Of a stretch of 64,000 bases of DNA, positions 12,292 to 24,366 are shown one piece after another. The notes under the pieces were generated by a model, which saw only the letters and a program-made list of their open reading frames with translations, did not search any database and had not been told where the DNA came from. Made by a program: the position numbers and the translations under genes. The DNA is from Salvator merianae (lineage: Eukaryota > Chordata > Lepidosauria > Squamata > Teiidae), in assembly GCA_003586115.2 (NCBI GenBank), contig QVOM02000042.1:77171636-77235635 (forward strand). Reading direction: 5' to 3'. Each line of letters begins with the position of its first letter. Position 1 is the first letter of the stretch.

Positions 12292-13734
12292 ATATATGTG
12301 ATACGGGGAAGCCAAATAAGATGTATGCTTGGGCCACCTGAACTTGGAGGAGGCAACTAATAGGCTCAGGGTACCTGAACCCCTACAGCCAGCCATGGAT
12401 GGCTGGATAGGGGTTCTACGTCTTCAGCAAAGAAAAAGGTTGCTCTTGGCCCCTTGTGATAAAGGGAGAAATGACAGACCTCTCAGGAGCTTTGCTGATG
12501 CTGGGGGAAGCCCTAAAGAGCACTACTGTACTTACAGGCACCAGGCCAGCCACCTGTACTCCAAGGCTGCCTCCAGATGGTGAGAGGAAAATGCAGGATC
12601 TTGTTTGGACCCCGCAATTATCTGTTACCATTCCTGCCAGCAGGGCAACATCCTGTGGCTAGCGTGGGCACTTACCTTGTCTGTTGCATCTCCTGCAATG
12701 GCAGTTTGCATGATCCGGGTATTTCAATGACCCAGAAGTGCACCATCACGCATACACGTGCAAACAGGCAAGTAACTTCACTTTTTACATAAAACCGAGC
12801 TGGGTGCTGATTTTCCCGCAATCAAATTATTGTGAGATATCACTCCAGTATCCCAGTTTTATGTTGGGATTGCCATGGACACATCTCAGCATAGCCTTGC
12901 TATAATCCCGGTGTTAGTTCCTGTCTGGATGGGGCCCAAGACAACATAGTATAATGATAAAATGTGAGAGGGTCTCCAACTACAGCCTTCTAGCACACAA
13001 TCAGACTTTGTACTGCATGAACAAAGGTCTGCTTGTGCGGCATTAGGTATCATCCCACCCAGCACATCTGATTTACAAAGTCTATGAGTTTGGGAATGGG
13101 CATCTAGACAAAGGCTGCTTCTAAATGCCCCATTGATGGGCATCCATGTATGAAAAGTAGGCTTTGTGTCTGGGTGGTCTTAGAGTGCTGTCCAGATCTC
13201 TGCAGCCTTAGAGTGGCTTCTTGTGGTCACAGGTCAAGTAGACTGAGTGAAATCCCACCCTTCTCAAGTGTCCTCAGCCCAGTCAGCATGAGAGGCACTT
13301 GCCCAGGAACATTTCCTCCAAAGAGGTGCAACAAGAATGAGATTTCCTATCCTCCTCTTGGTATGCTGTTTCCAGACCCACATGGCAGGAATGGGTGTGT
13401 GACTGAGGCATTCTTGTTCTCCTACCCTGACCTCTAGGCAACCAAGGGTCACCCCAACCATCCCATTTGGATGCAGCCAGAAACAAAAATGGTCATCCTC
13501 CACTGTCATCCTGAATAGCACAGATATGCACCCCAGATCAGCTGTACAGGGGCGTACTGTAGGATTACTTCACATTTAGTATAAGGCATTTACTATTTTA
13601 AGTCTGGTTTCACCTTTCCAGCATGTCCACAGGTAAAGCTACAATTACTTCCTCTTCTTTTTCCACCTCTGTTAAAGGTAGAGACGTACCTATACTGGCT
13701 GCCACAAAATTACAAGCCCATTAGCAAATGCAAG
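12292..13734. other. PRAG1 intron 1 sequence, nothing recognised
   Basis: Moderately GC-richer intronic DNA with many overlapping open frames on both strands (for example 13150-13437 plus and 13264-13521 minus). None has a recognisable domain, and their mutual overlap suggests composition rather than coding. Confidence 0.35.
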
Positions 13735-13914
13735 GGCCCTTTCTGCACTTGAACTTATTCCAGGTTATATCTCAGAATAGGGACCTGCCATCTGCATGCT
13801 AGTGCAGACTATGGTAGACCCTGGGCAAGACCTTTCATAGTTTGCACTAGCATGTGCATAGCAGGTCCCTATTCTGGGATATAATCCACAATAAGGCCAA
13901 GTGCAGAAAGGGCC
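13735..13914. mobile_element. TIR family 2 MITE (palindromic)
   Basis: A 180-bp element from GGCCCTTTCTGCACTTGAAC to GTGCAGAAAGGGCC. Both arms carry ATTC.GG.TATAT.. and CCCTATTCTGGGATATA motifs in inverted orientation, and the centre has GCATGCTAGTGCAGACTATG and its inverse. AAG occurs on both sides (13732-13734, 13915-13917), a candidate 3-bp duplication. Confidence 0.82.
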
Positions 13915-16602
13915 AAGATGTTCTCCATTACAAAACAACACTCATTCCTTCTTTTGCAGAAGCGTCAGTGAAGGGAGGAAAAGGGTGCTGGGCGGAATGA
14001 GGAGGAAATCCTGGATGGGGAGGTCACACCTTCACCTCACGCAAAAGCCCCTCCTTTGGCACGTGGCAGCCGCTGGCTCCCATAGCTGGAGAATGGTGGC
14101 AGTTGTGCCTTCCATTTGAACAGCTGCCTGGTCGCTACTCATGCTGTGGTCCCTACCACACACAGGAATGGCAAAGCTACAGCTTTTTTGCAAGAGTATC
14201 CCTCTCTTCTGCCTTTCCCGCTTCACAGCAAGCCAAAGATGATCTCTCTGAATAGGTGTTTTCAGAATACAGTAAGTAAAAGAGACTGAGAATAAATAAT
14301 TTAAATGGTCCTTGGAACAGATTGCAGGCTTCTCCTTGCATGGATCCTGTCAATGTCTTGTGCTTTAGCTTAACCTCAAACTGACCATCTTAGTCCTTTA
14401 GGTACTCCCACCTCAGAACAAGAAATTAAACCGGGAACATCCAAGTCTTTTCAACAGTGCGGCGTAGGATCTTAAATCTAAATAAGGGTGGGCTCTGTTG
14501 ATAACAGTGGTGAAGTATAGCTTGGCTCCTATTCAAAAAAACAGATTATTTTTGGAAGCAAGAAGAAAAACAGCCCACAAAATAATTTAATTGGCATTAT
14601 TCCTAACAGAGCATGAATATCCACAAACGATTATAAAGAAGTGTGGGACATATTTGTCTGAGTGAGCAAGTCTCAGTTCTGACATCAGCACCATCATCCT
14701 TCTCTCTTTGGCTGCAGTAGTTTCATGAAAGAGACTGTTTTTTCACATAGCCAGGTGGACCTAAATACTGCACAGAAGTTGGCCACATAGCTAGAATTCT
14801 CTGAAAGTTCAGGGATTATTAAACTCATTATCAAAATTCCAATGAAACTATGCCTTCACGGAGGGCATAGCTTGCTTTCAACTCAACCTTTTTTTGTGTG
14901 TGGCTCAATCATTTGTTTTGAAACTGAGCCATACTAAGATGACTTCAAACACTTCTTGAGGTTTGCTTTCTAAAGGCAGCTACAGAAGCTTAAAACATGA
15001 TTCATACTCATCTGAATCAGTGAATCTTTTCTGAAATTGTGACTTCTTTTCCACCACACAGCTCTGCTGTTCTTCAACACCTGTGATTCTATCTTGCTTA
15101 GGTGAGTTCAGGCAATGGGAAATGAATGACATTCCCAGGTGCCCCCTATTCTACCCTCACATCCATTTTGAATCTGCAAGAGGCTTGTGTGAACAGTATC
15201 CAAACTTATTGAGAGGGGTATGAAGAGGCCTGGGACTGCTGGGTGAAGTACCTAGCAATCCTGGACTCTCCTCAGCACAGAGGGGCTATTAAGGAACAGA
15301 ACTCACCCGTTCCTTACAAGTATAGATACCATCTCTTCTACCTGAATGGAGCATCGTGCTTGCACAGAAGTCACAACACACAGTCAATGAACCTGCGTGC
15401 CATGATGTCAGTGCCAGCACAATGCCAAGTCACCTATCTAAGACAGAAGAAATGGTGATGTTTGTGCTGGTAAGAAACAGGTGAGTTCTCTTCCAGTATT
15501 CATGGCACTCACCTGTTCCTTAATAGTCCCTCTGTGCCAAGGGGAGCTTGGGATTGCTGGGTGCTTCACCTAATACTCCCAGGACTCTTTACAGCCCTCC
15601 AGACAGGTTCAAAACCTGTTTGCAGAAGCCTAGGTTGCAACCCTGAAACTGTAACAAGTATCAGAGGACAGCAAAAAAGGAAGACAGGGCTCATGAGTCT
15701 TTCAGAACTACACAGAAGACGGAATTTTAGTAGGTCTTGTTTGTATGACAAGTTTCATCTGCTGAAAAAAAAACCCAACTTCTATATAATTATGAAAAGA
15801 GGAGGAGTTCTACCCTCCCTTCCATCTGGTCACAGCCTCAGGTGGGCTGTAACAATGTACTGTATTTGCCTTGTGGACTACATGATTATAATCCATGAAT
15901 GAAACAAACAATTCAAAAATAGCAATAAATTTCTCTGATTTCATCAGAAAAAGAACAACCCAGTTTGCTTTAAAAACTGTACCATTTAAGGAAAATCTGC
16001 CTTCTAAGCTTACTTTTCTATATCTGTCATATTGATCTTTTTTGATAGCTCATTTATTGCAGGAGTTATTGTAGAAACAGAAATAAATCTGAAGAAATTA
16101 TAGGTTGATGGAAGCACTTACCAGCCCACTCATCCCTTATGTTAATCACTTGTGTTTGAAACTGAAGAAAAAATTGACTTTCATAATGCGTCCCTATGAA
16201 GTCCTGCAGGAACCACAGGTGACTAAGTCACATTTACATCCACCAAATAGCACTAACAATTTTCTGACCATGCAAATTGCCTATTTGGTCAAATGTCTTT
16301 CATGTATCAAATCCAGTACATTTGCTTGAGTTCTGCTTAACTGAACCAACAAAGAACAGTGAATATCAGTTGTGTGAGATGCTAACAAGCAGATTGTGAG
16401 TACAACAGGACGCTCCACACTTGTGCACCAAACACCTGATCTCTGAAAACATGCCATCTTTGAACCAGGAAGCAGTACACAGTCTTCATCACAGCTAGCT
16501 ACTGCAAGCTCTATCATCTACGAAGTGGTCTAATCACCTTTTAAAGTCATCACTGTAGCCCTGACTGAATCATGTGGTAGCAACAAAACAATTCCACTGT
16601 CT
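13915..16602. other. PRAG1 intron 1 sequence, nothing recognised
   Basis: Intronic DNA. Two short, similar segments at about 15230-15330 and 15490-15600 share words such as TTGCTGGGTG, CTCACCTGTTCCTTA and CAGAGG, in part inverted, and may be the ends of an unrecognised repeat. The 122-codon frame at 15534-15902 has no known domain. Confidence 0.35.
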
Positions 16603-16967
16603 TTCCAATGTATTCACACATAGATTAAAAAAGTACTTTGAGGCGGCTCTGAGGTGGTTCAGAGCTGATCTGCAAGTGGGAAGGTCAACAGGCCAATCTG
16701 CACCTCGCCCCCCACCCCCGGAACATTCTAGGCTAGAAAAGGTGGATCAGAGATATGATGTGAACATGAAGGCCACATAAGACCAACTCTGAGGTGCTTT
16801 TGAGCAGCGGCAGTCCGTGCCTTTAAGAGTGGGTGTTTGCTCCCGCGCCATCGCCGTTCGCGGGGCCACCGCGCGAACGGCGATCGCGCGGGAGCAAACA
16901 CCCGCTCTTAAAGGCACGGACCGCCACTGCTTTTGAGTCACTTTTTTAGCTAGGCATGAACACAGCC
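16603..16967. mobile_element. TIR family 1 MITE, interrupted by a hAT element
   Basis: The family 1 blocks GGCGGCTCTGAGG, AACATTCTAGGCTAGAAAA and GATGTGAACATGA occur in order, and the right end GAACACAGCC at 16967 is followed by TCA. The left terminus is eroded (TATTCACACATAGATT near 16611 in place of the consensus), so the start is approximate. A 125-bp fold-back element with its own duplication interrupts the right part at 16805-16929. Confidence 0.72.
16805..16929. mobile_element. hAT-type fold-back MITE with 8-bp TSD CTTTTGAG, nested
   Basis: The left end reads CAGCGGCAGTCCGTGCC and the right end is the inverse of CAGTGGCGGTCCGTGCC. The arms pair almost perfectly through TTTAAGAG.GGGTGTTTGCTC and a GC-rich centre with CGCCGTTCGCG and its inverse, making a hairpin of about 60-bp arms. 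CTTTTGAG is repeated exactly on both sides (16797-16804, 16930-16937). The 8-bp duplication and CAG ends are hAT hallmarks. It sits inside a family 1 MITE and is therefore younger. No coding capacity. Confidence 0.92.
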
Positions 16968-17527
16968 TCAGCTTCATAGGATAACTCCATACTTAAGAAT
17001 GAGAAAAATTTATTATCTGTTGTTTCAGAACCACAGACCTCTATTGTGTCACCTCTTTACTTGTTGTTTTTCTAAACCACACATAAAGCTCCAAATATTG
17101 TAGCATTTCTTCTTAACAAATTCTTTGAGATCTTCTTTTATTTTTGCCACCCTGAACAATTTGGTAACATCACCATCTTACTGCTCCTGGTTATTTATTA
17201 AAAAGTACAGTGGTACTTCTGCACCAAACTCAACCAATATCGGGGAGCCAGAGAACAATACTTTGAGTGGAGTCCCTCAATCAGAAAATATCCAGGAAAC
17301 TACCATTTTCCAGGCTCAAATTCACAATATATGAGTTTAAGAGTCTTTGTGACGATCACAAGCTTTCACTCATAATATGTGAATCTGCAAAGAGTGGGCC
17401 ATTCCAATGTAGATTCTTCTGAGATATTACTTTTTTATATTACTCTATGGTGACATCATCTGGTTACTACTGCTCCTTCTGCTTTCCTTTCTTTCAGCAG
17501 TCACTGCAAACTTAAGTGTCTTTGGTA

Positions 17528-17720
17528 CAGTGACGGTTCATCACTTTAAGAATGGGGGTTTGCAAGTCATGGGAAGGGGAGATAACTGGCCACAAAAATA
17601 CGCCCCTCCCTGGGCAGGTCTCGCAGCGGCCTGCTGTGGCAAAACGGAGACACTGCGGCCAGCAATCTCCCCTTCCTGCGGCTTGCGAACCCACATTCTT
17701 AAAGTGACGACCTGTCACTG
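17528..17720. mobile_element. hAT-type fold-back MITE, degraded 8-bp TSD
   Basis: A 193-bp element with left end CAGTGACGGTTCATCACTTT and right end the inverse of CAGTGACAGGTCGTCACTTT. The arms continue with GGAAGGGGAGAT and its inverse ATCTCCCCTTCC. Flanks CTTTGGTA and CTCTGGTG match at 6 of 8 positions, a decayed target duplication. It aligns at its ends with the copies at 16805, 18228 and 25129, through CAG at the tip and TTTAAG...GGG.GTT about 17 bp in. The open frames on both strands here are by-products of the palindrome. Confidence 0.85.
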
Positions 17721-18157
17721 CTCTGGTGAAATATTTTATCAAAAGGTTTGGAAAACCCAAGTAGATGGAGTGCTTGGGGCCCTGCAATAAAGCCAGTGTG
17801 TTCAAACAAAGGGGCTCAAAATGCTCTAGGCAGCTTGTAAAATCAGTTCTTTTGAAGCCTTTTAAAAATAACTTTGTGGTTGCCTCTTTATTATCAGAAG
17901 TGTCTCAGGCCATGTTTCTACATGATGGAGAGGGCCTGAGGGTGGGCACCTTGGTGAAAACACTTCTATCACTGCATTGATAGGTGCCTCCACATCTCCA
18001 TTTCGGAGTGCAGAGGAACCTGATAATGCAGCAATCAAAGATTTTTGCCTTAGGCAGAAAATCATGCCCGTCACTAGTGTGGCATGCTTGTTGAGGGGCT
18101 ACTTGTTCTGCTGCAAATGGAAACAACCCACAAGCATCTTTTTTAGTAAAAGTCACA

Positions 18158-18227
18158 GGCCTTTTCTGCACTGGGCCTTATTCTGGATTATATCCTGGAA
18201 TAAGGACCTGCTATCTACATGCCACAG
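18158..18227. mobile_element. TIR family 2 MITE, left half only
   Basis: GGCCTTTTCTGCACTGGGCC is followed by TTATTCTGGATTATATCC and GGACCTGCTATCTACATGCC, matching the left half of the copies at 6282 and 13735. The expected right half is not visible after the inserted hAT element at 18228, so the copy was truncated or has decayed. Confidence 0.7.
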
Positions 18228-18418
18228 CAGCGGCAGCCCGTGCCTTTAAGGGGGGGTGTTCGCGCGAGTGCCATGGCCGTTCGCGGGGCCTCCGGGCCTC
18301 CGTAGCGACACAGAAGGTCGCCTAGCGACCTGCTGAGTCACTACGGAGGCCAGGAGGCCCCGCGAACGGCCATGACACTCGCGCAAACACCCTCCCTTAA
18401 AGGCACGGGCCGCCAATG
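18228..18418. mobile_element. hAT-type GC-rich fold-back MITE with 8-bp TSD TGCCACAG, nested
   Basis: A 191-bp element starting CAGCGGCAGCCCGTGCC and ending in the inverse of CATTGGCGGCCCGTGCC. The arms include GGCCGTTCGCGGGGCCTCC and its inverse, with a centre holding CCGTAGCGAC, GTCGCCTAGCGAC and their inverses. TGCCACAG is duplicated exactly (18220-18227, 18419-18426). It is inserted in the remnant of a family 2 MITE. It is CpG-dense compared with its AT-rich surroundings. Confidence 0.92.
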
Positions 18419-18426
18419 TGCCACAG

Positions 18427-19799
18427 TCTCAGACTAACGTGCACTTCACTCTGTGAGCACGGACTTCCTTTTCACAGGATTGTCTTTGCTCTGAAGGAAA
18501 CTGGCAGCATGTGCTATTTTATCTCCCACACAAAAGCTGCCTCTGAGCGCTTTTGCCCGTCTTTTTTTAGTAGAAAAATTAGCCATAGGGGACCAAAAGG
18601 TGACAGCATGTCACTTCCTTCCTATCCTACTCCCACCCCCTATCCAAACAGAACAAATGTATCTACTGGGGTAAGCTCAACAATTTTAACAGAGTCACTG
18701 AAAGTGCACATACTCCAGCAGACAGGCTCAGAGGCTACTGAATCACCCATACCATATTTCTTTGATATTCTCAAAAGCCTCTAAAATATTAATATCCTTT
18801 GTGGAAGATATGCTAGCTGTTCTTTGGTAAAATATATATTTTTATATGCCTGCTAATTTTATCCTCAGTAATGTTTTTGTAAGGTTTCCTCAGAAAAAGT
18901 TAAGAAAATGGTTCCATAATTACTCAAGTTCCATGCAGATTTCTCTCTTTTTCCATCTTTTTTTTGTTAAATGTTGTATTCAAGAATAGAAACGAATCTT
19001 AGACACAACAGACACATTTTTGTTAAAAGAACAGCAATTTCATAATTAAGGTCCTGCATAATTTTGGGGTGAACACCTTCTGGAACTTGCAATTTTATCG
19101 TAATGTCTACCCCTTATGTTGTAGACTTTGATTAACTTGAATTCAAATTTAATGGGCAGGCCTCCTGACAGGTGTGTGGGTGAGCTGAGGGGATGAAAAG
19201 CAGGAGGACAGGTATCTGCAGCAACAGGAGGGGGGACAAGTGAACCAGCAAAGGACAGCAGGATGGGGAAAAGGAGGGCATGAAGCACTGGTGATTATAG
19301 ATGTGGAAAATTCAATTCGTATTGACAAATTTGATCAAATATTTCACATTTATAGACAAATTGAAAATGTGGTTTTCTGCAATTTCAGAGTTCAGTCAAA
19401 ATAAAGTAGTTTCTCTCGTCATAAAAGTGAAACAATATATTGAATATTTGCATTTTTGCTGTGTTTTAACCCAAGAAAACAGCATTTTCAGTGGGGAAAA
19501 GACTGCAAAACCTGCAAAATCGAACACAAAATACCACTTTTTTGATGCTGCGATTCACCAACCAAGCAAAAACATGGGTTTTGCTTTGAAAGCGAATTGA
19601 AAACACGGATTTTGTTCATGCACTTCTCTATTGGTGTTGGACCTGTAGAAAGGAAAAGGGCTGTGAAAAGGGCAGGTATATAGTGAACTGTCTGAATTGG
19701 CAGACATAATGGATGGGACCCCTGTCTCACTCATTAAACTGAGGAAAGGTTTATTTAATTTTTAAACAAGCTCTAGAACTCAATTTCATTATCACAATT
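18427..19799. other. PRAG1 intron 1 sequence, nothing recognised
   Basis: AT-rich DNA. A segment at about 19300-19620 is rich in AAATTGAAAA-type words and may be an old low-complexity repeat. The 122-codon frame at 18416-18784 starts next to the hAT element and has no recognisable domain. Confidence 0.35.
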
Positions 19800-20290
19800 T
19801 TTCTTGATCCTGCTTCTCCTGAAAAAAATTGTTCTACTACAGGAATTTCCCTCATATTTTTCACTGAGAACACAGATGCAAATAATTTGTTTAACTTCTT
19901 TGCAGCTTCTTTTTTCTTCTTTTAGTGTACCTTTGGCCACTTTGTTGCCCAAAGGTTCAGTGACCCCTCTAGCTAATTTCCAAGTTTTATCACATGTTTA
20001 AAAAAGTGTTCTAGTTCTCTTTACATTTTAGCATAATACTCCTTGAATTGTTTTCTCTTTTTTGCGTCATCTATTGTCAACATGCATTTCTTTTATGACT
20101 GAATTCTATTTTGTTTTCTTCCTTTGGGAAATCTTTCTTTCCCCTTTATGCAGGGAACCTTCTTAAAAGCTTCCTCGAGTCTGTTCCTTAAGCACAGTGG
20201 CACCTTTTAACTTTGGCAGAACATTTATCTACAGTGTACACTGTAATTCTGCTTCTGCTATTGTGATCTTGAATGGCTGCCAAGCACTTT
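19800..20290 (-). mobile_element. Possible degenerate LINE (CR1-like) internal fragment
   Basis: On the plus strand, ATTTTTCACTGAGAACACAGATGCAAATAATTTGTTTAAC and downstream text about slow T-rich runs resemble the inverse of the region between endonuclease and reverse transcriptase of reptile CR1-type LINEs. The match is from memory of a common repeat and is broken by many differences. The fragment stops before the L2-like element at 20385. Confidence 0.35.
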
Positions 20291-20384
20291 GACCTCTAGA
20301 CAACAACAGTTAAACATACAACCTATGTTAAATATACAACCTATAGGCTGCATCACCTTTGAAGTTATTTACCTATTAATATTT

Positions 20385-22085
20385 ATAACTTATTGCCCTA
20401 TCACTTCACAGTGATGGGGATGGTTTACAAGGTTTAAAAAATACCAAACAAATTAAAATGCAATACTGAAACATAATAGATTCAAAAATCAAGAGACGTA
20501 AATTAAAAACTTAAAGCAGCTAACCAGAAGGGCATGCAAGGAAGAACAAAGTCAGTTTCAATAGTCTTCTAAAACTAACTAAGGAAGAGCCTTGCTGTAC
20601 ATCAGGTGGAAGTTTATTCCAAAAAGTTGGCACTACTATGTGTAAGGCTCTGTAAGCATCTGCTCCTGCAATTTGTTGGGCAGGCAGAACTGTCACCAAG
20701 CCAACTCTGATTGATCTCAGACTCTAGCATGGTGGTATGGGATAAGATGATCTTTTATATATCCAGATTCAAAGCCATTTATGGCACTGAAAGTTAAAAT
20801 CAACAACTTGAACTGAGTCCAATACACTACTGGCAGTCAATGCAGTTCCTGTAGCACAGGTATGAAGTGGAAGTGTCTTTTGAGCTTGCACGCTACGCTG
20901 GCTGCAGCATTTTACACTAAACTATAGTCTCCAGACTGCCTTCAAGGGCAGCCCTGCGTAGAGTTCATTGTAATAAATCCATTTGAGAACCCGTCAGTGC
21001 ACATACTACTGAAAGCAGATTATTCTCTACCCAAGAATAACCAGAGCTGGTGCACCAGCTAAAGATGAGCATGAGTGCTCCTTGTTGCACATACCTCTAG
21101 GGACAGCTTAGAATCTAGGTTCCAAACTTGGTCCTATAGGGGAAGTATCATACCATCCTGCACTGGGGTTAAAGTCAATTCTTGAACTCAAGAACTGCTC
21201 ACCCAAAGACCTTCCATCTCAGCAGGATCCAACTGCAATCCATTGGTGCTCTGCCAGTCCATCACAGTCTGATGCACTTCAGCTGTAAAGAGTGGTGTGT
21301 CATCTGCTTGCTGTTCATAGCTCACTCCCAAACTCTAGATGACTGCTCCCAGTGGCTTCATACAGAAGTTAAATAGCACTGAGGATAGAACTGAATCCTG
21401 AGAGCATCTGTAAAATGTCTGCCAGGGGGCTGAAAAGAAACTTCCTAATGCTCCTAGTAGGACTGGAACCCCTGTAACATAATGTCTCTAATACCTAACC
21501 CTTGGAGTCTATCTAGTCTGATAACATGATCCATGTTATCAAAAGTTATTAAGAGGTTGAGAATAATCAGCAGGGTGGCACCCTCTGTTTCTCTCTCATA
21601 GAAAGGTCATCTACTGGAGCTACTGAGGCAGTTTCAATGCTGAAGTTTGTCCTAAAACCTGGATGGGACGATGGGATAAATCCAGATAATCAGTTGTCTA
21701 CCAGTTGCTGCAGTCCTCTCAATAATCCTACACAAGGAGGGAATGTAAGCAATGGGGTGGAGGGTTGACACCACCCCTGCATCTAGAGAGGTCCTTGGCA
21801 GGATGGGTCAGATCACTGAAACCTTCACCAGTGCTGGCACCACTTAATCCTGTAATGAAACATTTGTCATTCTGTAGCTACATCTCACATCCCCAGGCAG
21901 CTAGTTTTTACAAGCCATGAAGTAGAAGAATCAAGTGGGCAGGTGGCTGGAAGGATACCTACCACAACTCTGTCCGTATCCTGAAGCCTCAACAACTGAA
22001 AGTGATCCCGCAGCTCCTCTCCTGCATCTGCTATACGTATGGCACCCACTGTAGTGGATTTAAGCAACTTTTATCTACAAAGGGC
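20385..22085 (-). mobile_element. Degenerate L2-like LINE ORF2 (reverse transcriptase) and 3' end
   Basis: Read on the minus strand the sequence gives, with frameshifts and stops, ADDT at about 21296-21307 (the catalytic YADD box with Y lost), an LYAGLPLKAVWRL segment near 20930-20965, and PVLQELHWLP then FKLLILTF near 20780-20870. These are the usual C-terminal landmarks of L2-type LINE ORF2, whose consensus runs LY.GLP, then LHWLPV, then F K...L. The 3' end is at about 20385, where the tail GTAAACCATCCC-type sequence lies. It is too broken to be active. The 5' boundary is approximate. Confidence 0.75.
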
Positions 22086-22249
22086 TTCACACACTCATTG
22101 TAGCTCCCTTCTGTACAGACAGCTAACCAGTCTGAACTTTTGACCCCAGCCAGATCCATGGGGCTGTTTACTGTAGTGAGAATGGTGTAGGCAATCCCCT
22201 CCTTCTTCCTCCATATGTGCCATGTAATAGGCACACAGACTGGCCAAGA

Positions 22250-23195
22250 GGCAACAGTCAGAACAGAGATGGAGAGACAGATAGGTTTCCAATTGATAAG
22301 GGAGTAAGACAAGGGTGTATACATTCACCATATCTGCTTCATTTGTATGCAAAATATATAATGTGAAAAGCTGACTTGGAAGAAGATGAACGTGGCAAGA
22401 GAAAAATTAACATGCTCAGATAAGCAGGTGATACTACTATGTTAACAAAAAAGGCATTCCTAGCCAGAGTCAAAAGTGAGGATGCGAAGACGGGTTTAAA
22501 TCTAAATCTTAAGATGACAAAGATCATGTCAACAGAAACAATCACAAATGTCCAATTGGAGGATGAAGCTCTGGAAACAGTTGGTGGCTTTTGTCTCCCG
22601 GGATCCAGGATTAATAATAGCTAGCTCTCAGGGAATACACTGCAGGTTGACACTGGGAAAAGCAGCAATGAAAGGTTTAGAGAAGATTTGTAAGTGTCAT
22701 AATACCTCACCGAACACAAAGATCAGAGTAGTTACCATCAAGGTTTTTAGTATTGTGTTGTACAGATGCAAAAGTTGGACAATGACAAAGAAAGACCAGA
22801 AACATGTAGAGTCTTCTGAACTTTGGTGCTGGAGAAGACTCTTCAGAGTACCATGGATAGCTAAAAAGACCAATTAGTGAATTCTAGACCTAATAAAACC
22901 TAGATATTCATTAGACACATTAAGGTGTGACGTAAACTGTCATACTACGGGCACAAAATGAGAAGGCCAAACTCTACGGAAAACATGGTGGTACTTGGGA
23001 AAGTAAAAGGGAGAAAAAGAAAAGGCTGGCCAGATAGTAGATGGATAGACTCAATCATGACAGTGATAAAAACCTCCTTGGGAGATCCAAGAAAGCTTAT
23101 ACAAGACCAGTCAGTCTGGAGGAAGTCAACCCACTTGGTCACCAAGAGTTGGCTACAACAAGATGGCATCAAGTAAGCAAGGCATACATTATTGT
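22250..23195 (+). mobile_element. Bov-B (RTE) LINE ORF2 C-terminal fragment, decayed
   Basis: The plus-strand translation with frame changes shows VRQGCIHSPYLLHLYAKYI (near 22295-22355, RT domain after the GVRQGC motif), then RCKSWTMTKKDQ, ELWCWRRLFRVPW (near 22760-22860), YYGHKMRRPNSTENMVVLGK and KGRKRKGWPDSRWIDSI (near 22945-23060). This order is diagnostic of Bov-B/RTE elements, where CESWT, ELWCWRR, RVPW, GH.MRR, GKIEGRRRRG and R.RWLD follow one another. The 22548-22877 and 22958-23176 open frames are its pieces. Bov-B is abundant in squamates. Confidence 0.9.
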
Positions 23196-23270
23196 ATAAT
23201 CTGTGCTTGGTTAAATTCATTCCCAGATTTACACCACCTGCACTCTAGTTGTCTCCCCACAAGTATCATC

Positions 23271-23305
23271 ACTCCACTCCACTCCACTCCACTCCACTCC
23301 ACTCC
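23271..23305. repeat. (ACTCC)n microsatellite
   Basis: Seven perfect copies of ACTCC in tandem, just downstream of the Bov-B fragment. RTE elements often end in short tandem repeats, but about 75 bp separate the two here. Confidence 0.95.
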
Positions 23306-24192
23306 GTAAATCAAGGACCCCTTGGAATGCTATAAGGCTAGAGAGGGTGGTCTGATGTGATTCTGCCAACTGCCCCTGCCACCCTACTAGACTAATCCCT
23401 TCCCTTAGCCATACCTAAGTAGTTCTTGGAAACTGACATTAAAGCAAAAATCCAAATGATGAAAACAGTTATTCTATTAATTGAAATGGGGAAAATATTA
23501 ATTTGTTCTAAGCCATTCCAACTTCATCCAAAAATCACCATATATGCTCAATTCTATAAGGAAAAAGTTGCCTAACACAATAAAATAGAATGAAAAATAA
23601 ATAACATTATATCAAAAAAAATTTAAAAATTAAACTTACAGAGATAGGACTAGATGCTTTTCACACAATTCCTTATCAAAACCAAAACTTTCAATGGTCT
23701 GTGGTCTGGAAAAAGGGGATCCCTTTTCCTGGATTGCAGACCTTATAACTGAACATTCTGGTTTGAAAAACAAAATGAGGTAATAACAGACACAAACCTT
23801 TTAAGTGAAAAGATGGATAACTAGAGTATGGGGGGGGTTGTACAATTCCACAGTGAGATAACAGAAACATCAATCACATCTGTTGAAAAATTCCTCAAAG
23901 CATTCAGGAATTGCTCCAAATGTATTATCTGACTTCTTGGATGTGAAAACTAAATCTAATACTTAGTTTGCACAGTGCATTGTGCCTTTGATATACTGAG
24001 ACAGCCTCATGGTTGTCATGGTAGCTGTGAAGTCCATCTCCCAGATCCCCAATACAGCTTCCAAAGACCCCCAAGACCAGTGTCCTAGGCTTCTCCAACA
24101 CCACACTGGAGACTGCCTCCACCAGCTCACATGCCAGCTGCAAAGTGATTGGTTCCCGGCAATGGGACAAAATCCTGATAGATGGCTGCAAT
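23306..24192. other. PRAG1 intron 1 sequence, nothing recognised
   Basis: AT-rich to mixed DNA without a recognised repeat. The sequence flanking the hAT element at 24193 on both sides carries overlapping minus-strand open frames (23925-24191, 24558-24932). They have no recognised domain. Confidence 0.35.
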
Positions 24193-24358
24193 CAGGCCCA
24201 TAGCTGAGTAGGGGGCAGAGGGGGGCCAGTCCCCCCAATTTTTTGGACCCCCTCAAAATTTTTAATCCACCAATGTAATTAATGTGACATATTACTCATT
24301 CACCCCAAAATTTGTAACAGTCCCCCCCCCCATATATATGGAGCTGGCTATGGGCCTG
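24193..24358. mobile_element. hAT-type MITE, near-perfect 8-bp TSD
   Basis: A 166-bp element starting CAGGCCCATAGCTGAGTAGG and ending with the inverse of CAGGCCCATAGCCAGCTCC. The flanks GCTGCAAT (24185-24192) and GCTGCAGT (24359-24366) match at 7 of 8 positions. The interior is short, with C and G runs (GTCCCCCC, CAGTCCCCCCCCC) and no ORF. The TIRs and 8-bp duplication fit hAT. It is a different family from the fold-back elements at 16805-18418. Confidence 0.88.
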
Positions 24359-24366
24359 GCTGCAGT

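Noticed and set aside
16805..18418. CRISPR-like or rho-independent terminator arrays suggested by strong GC hairpins
   Set aside because: Each hairpin is bounded by TIRs and an 8-bp target duplication in vertebrate DNA, so they are MITEs.
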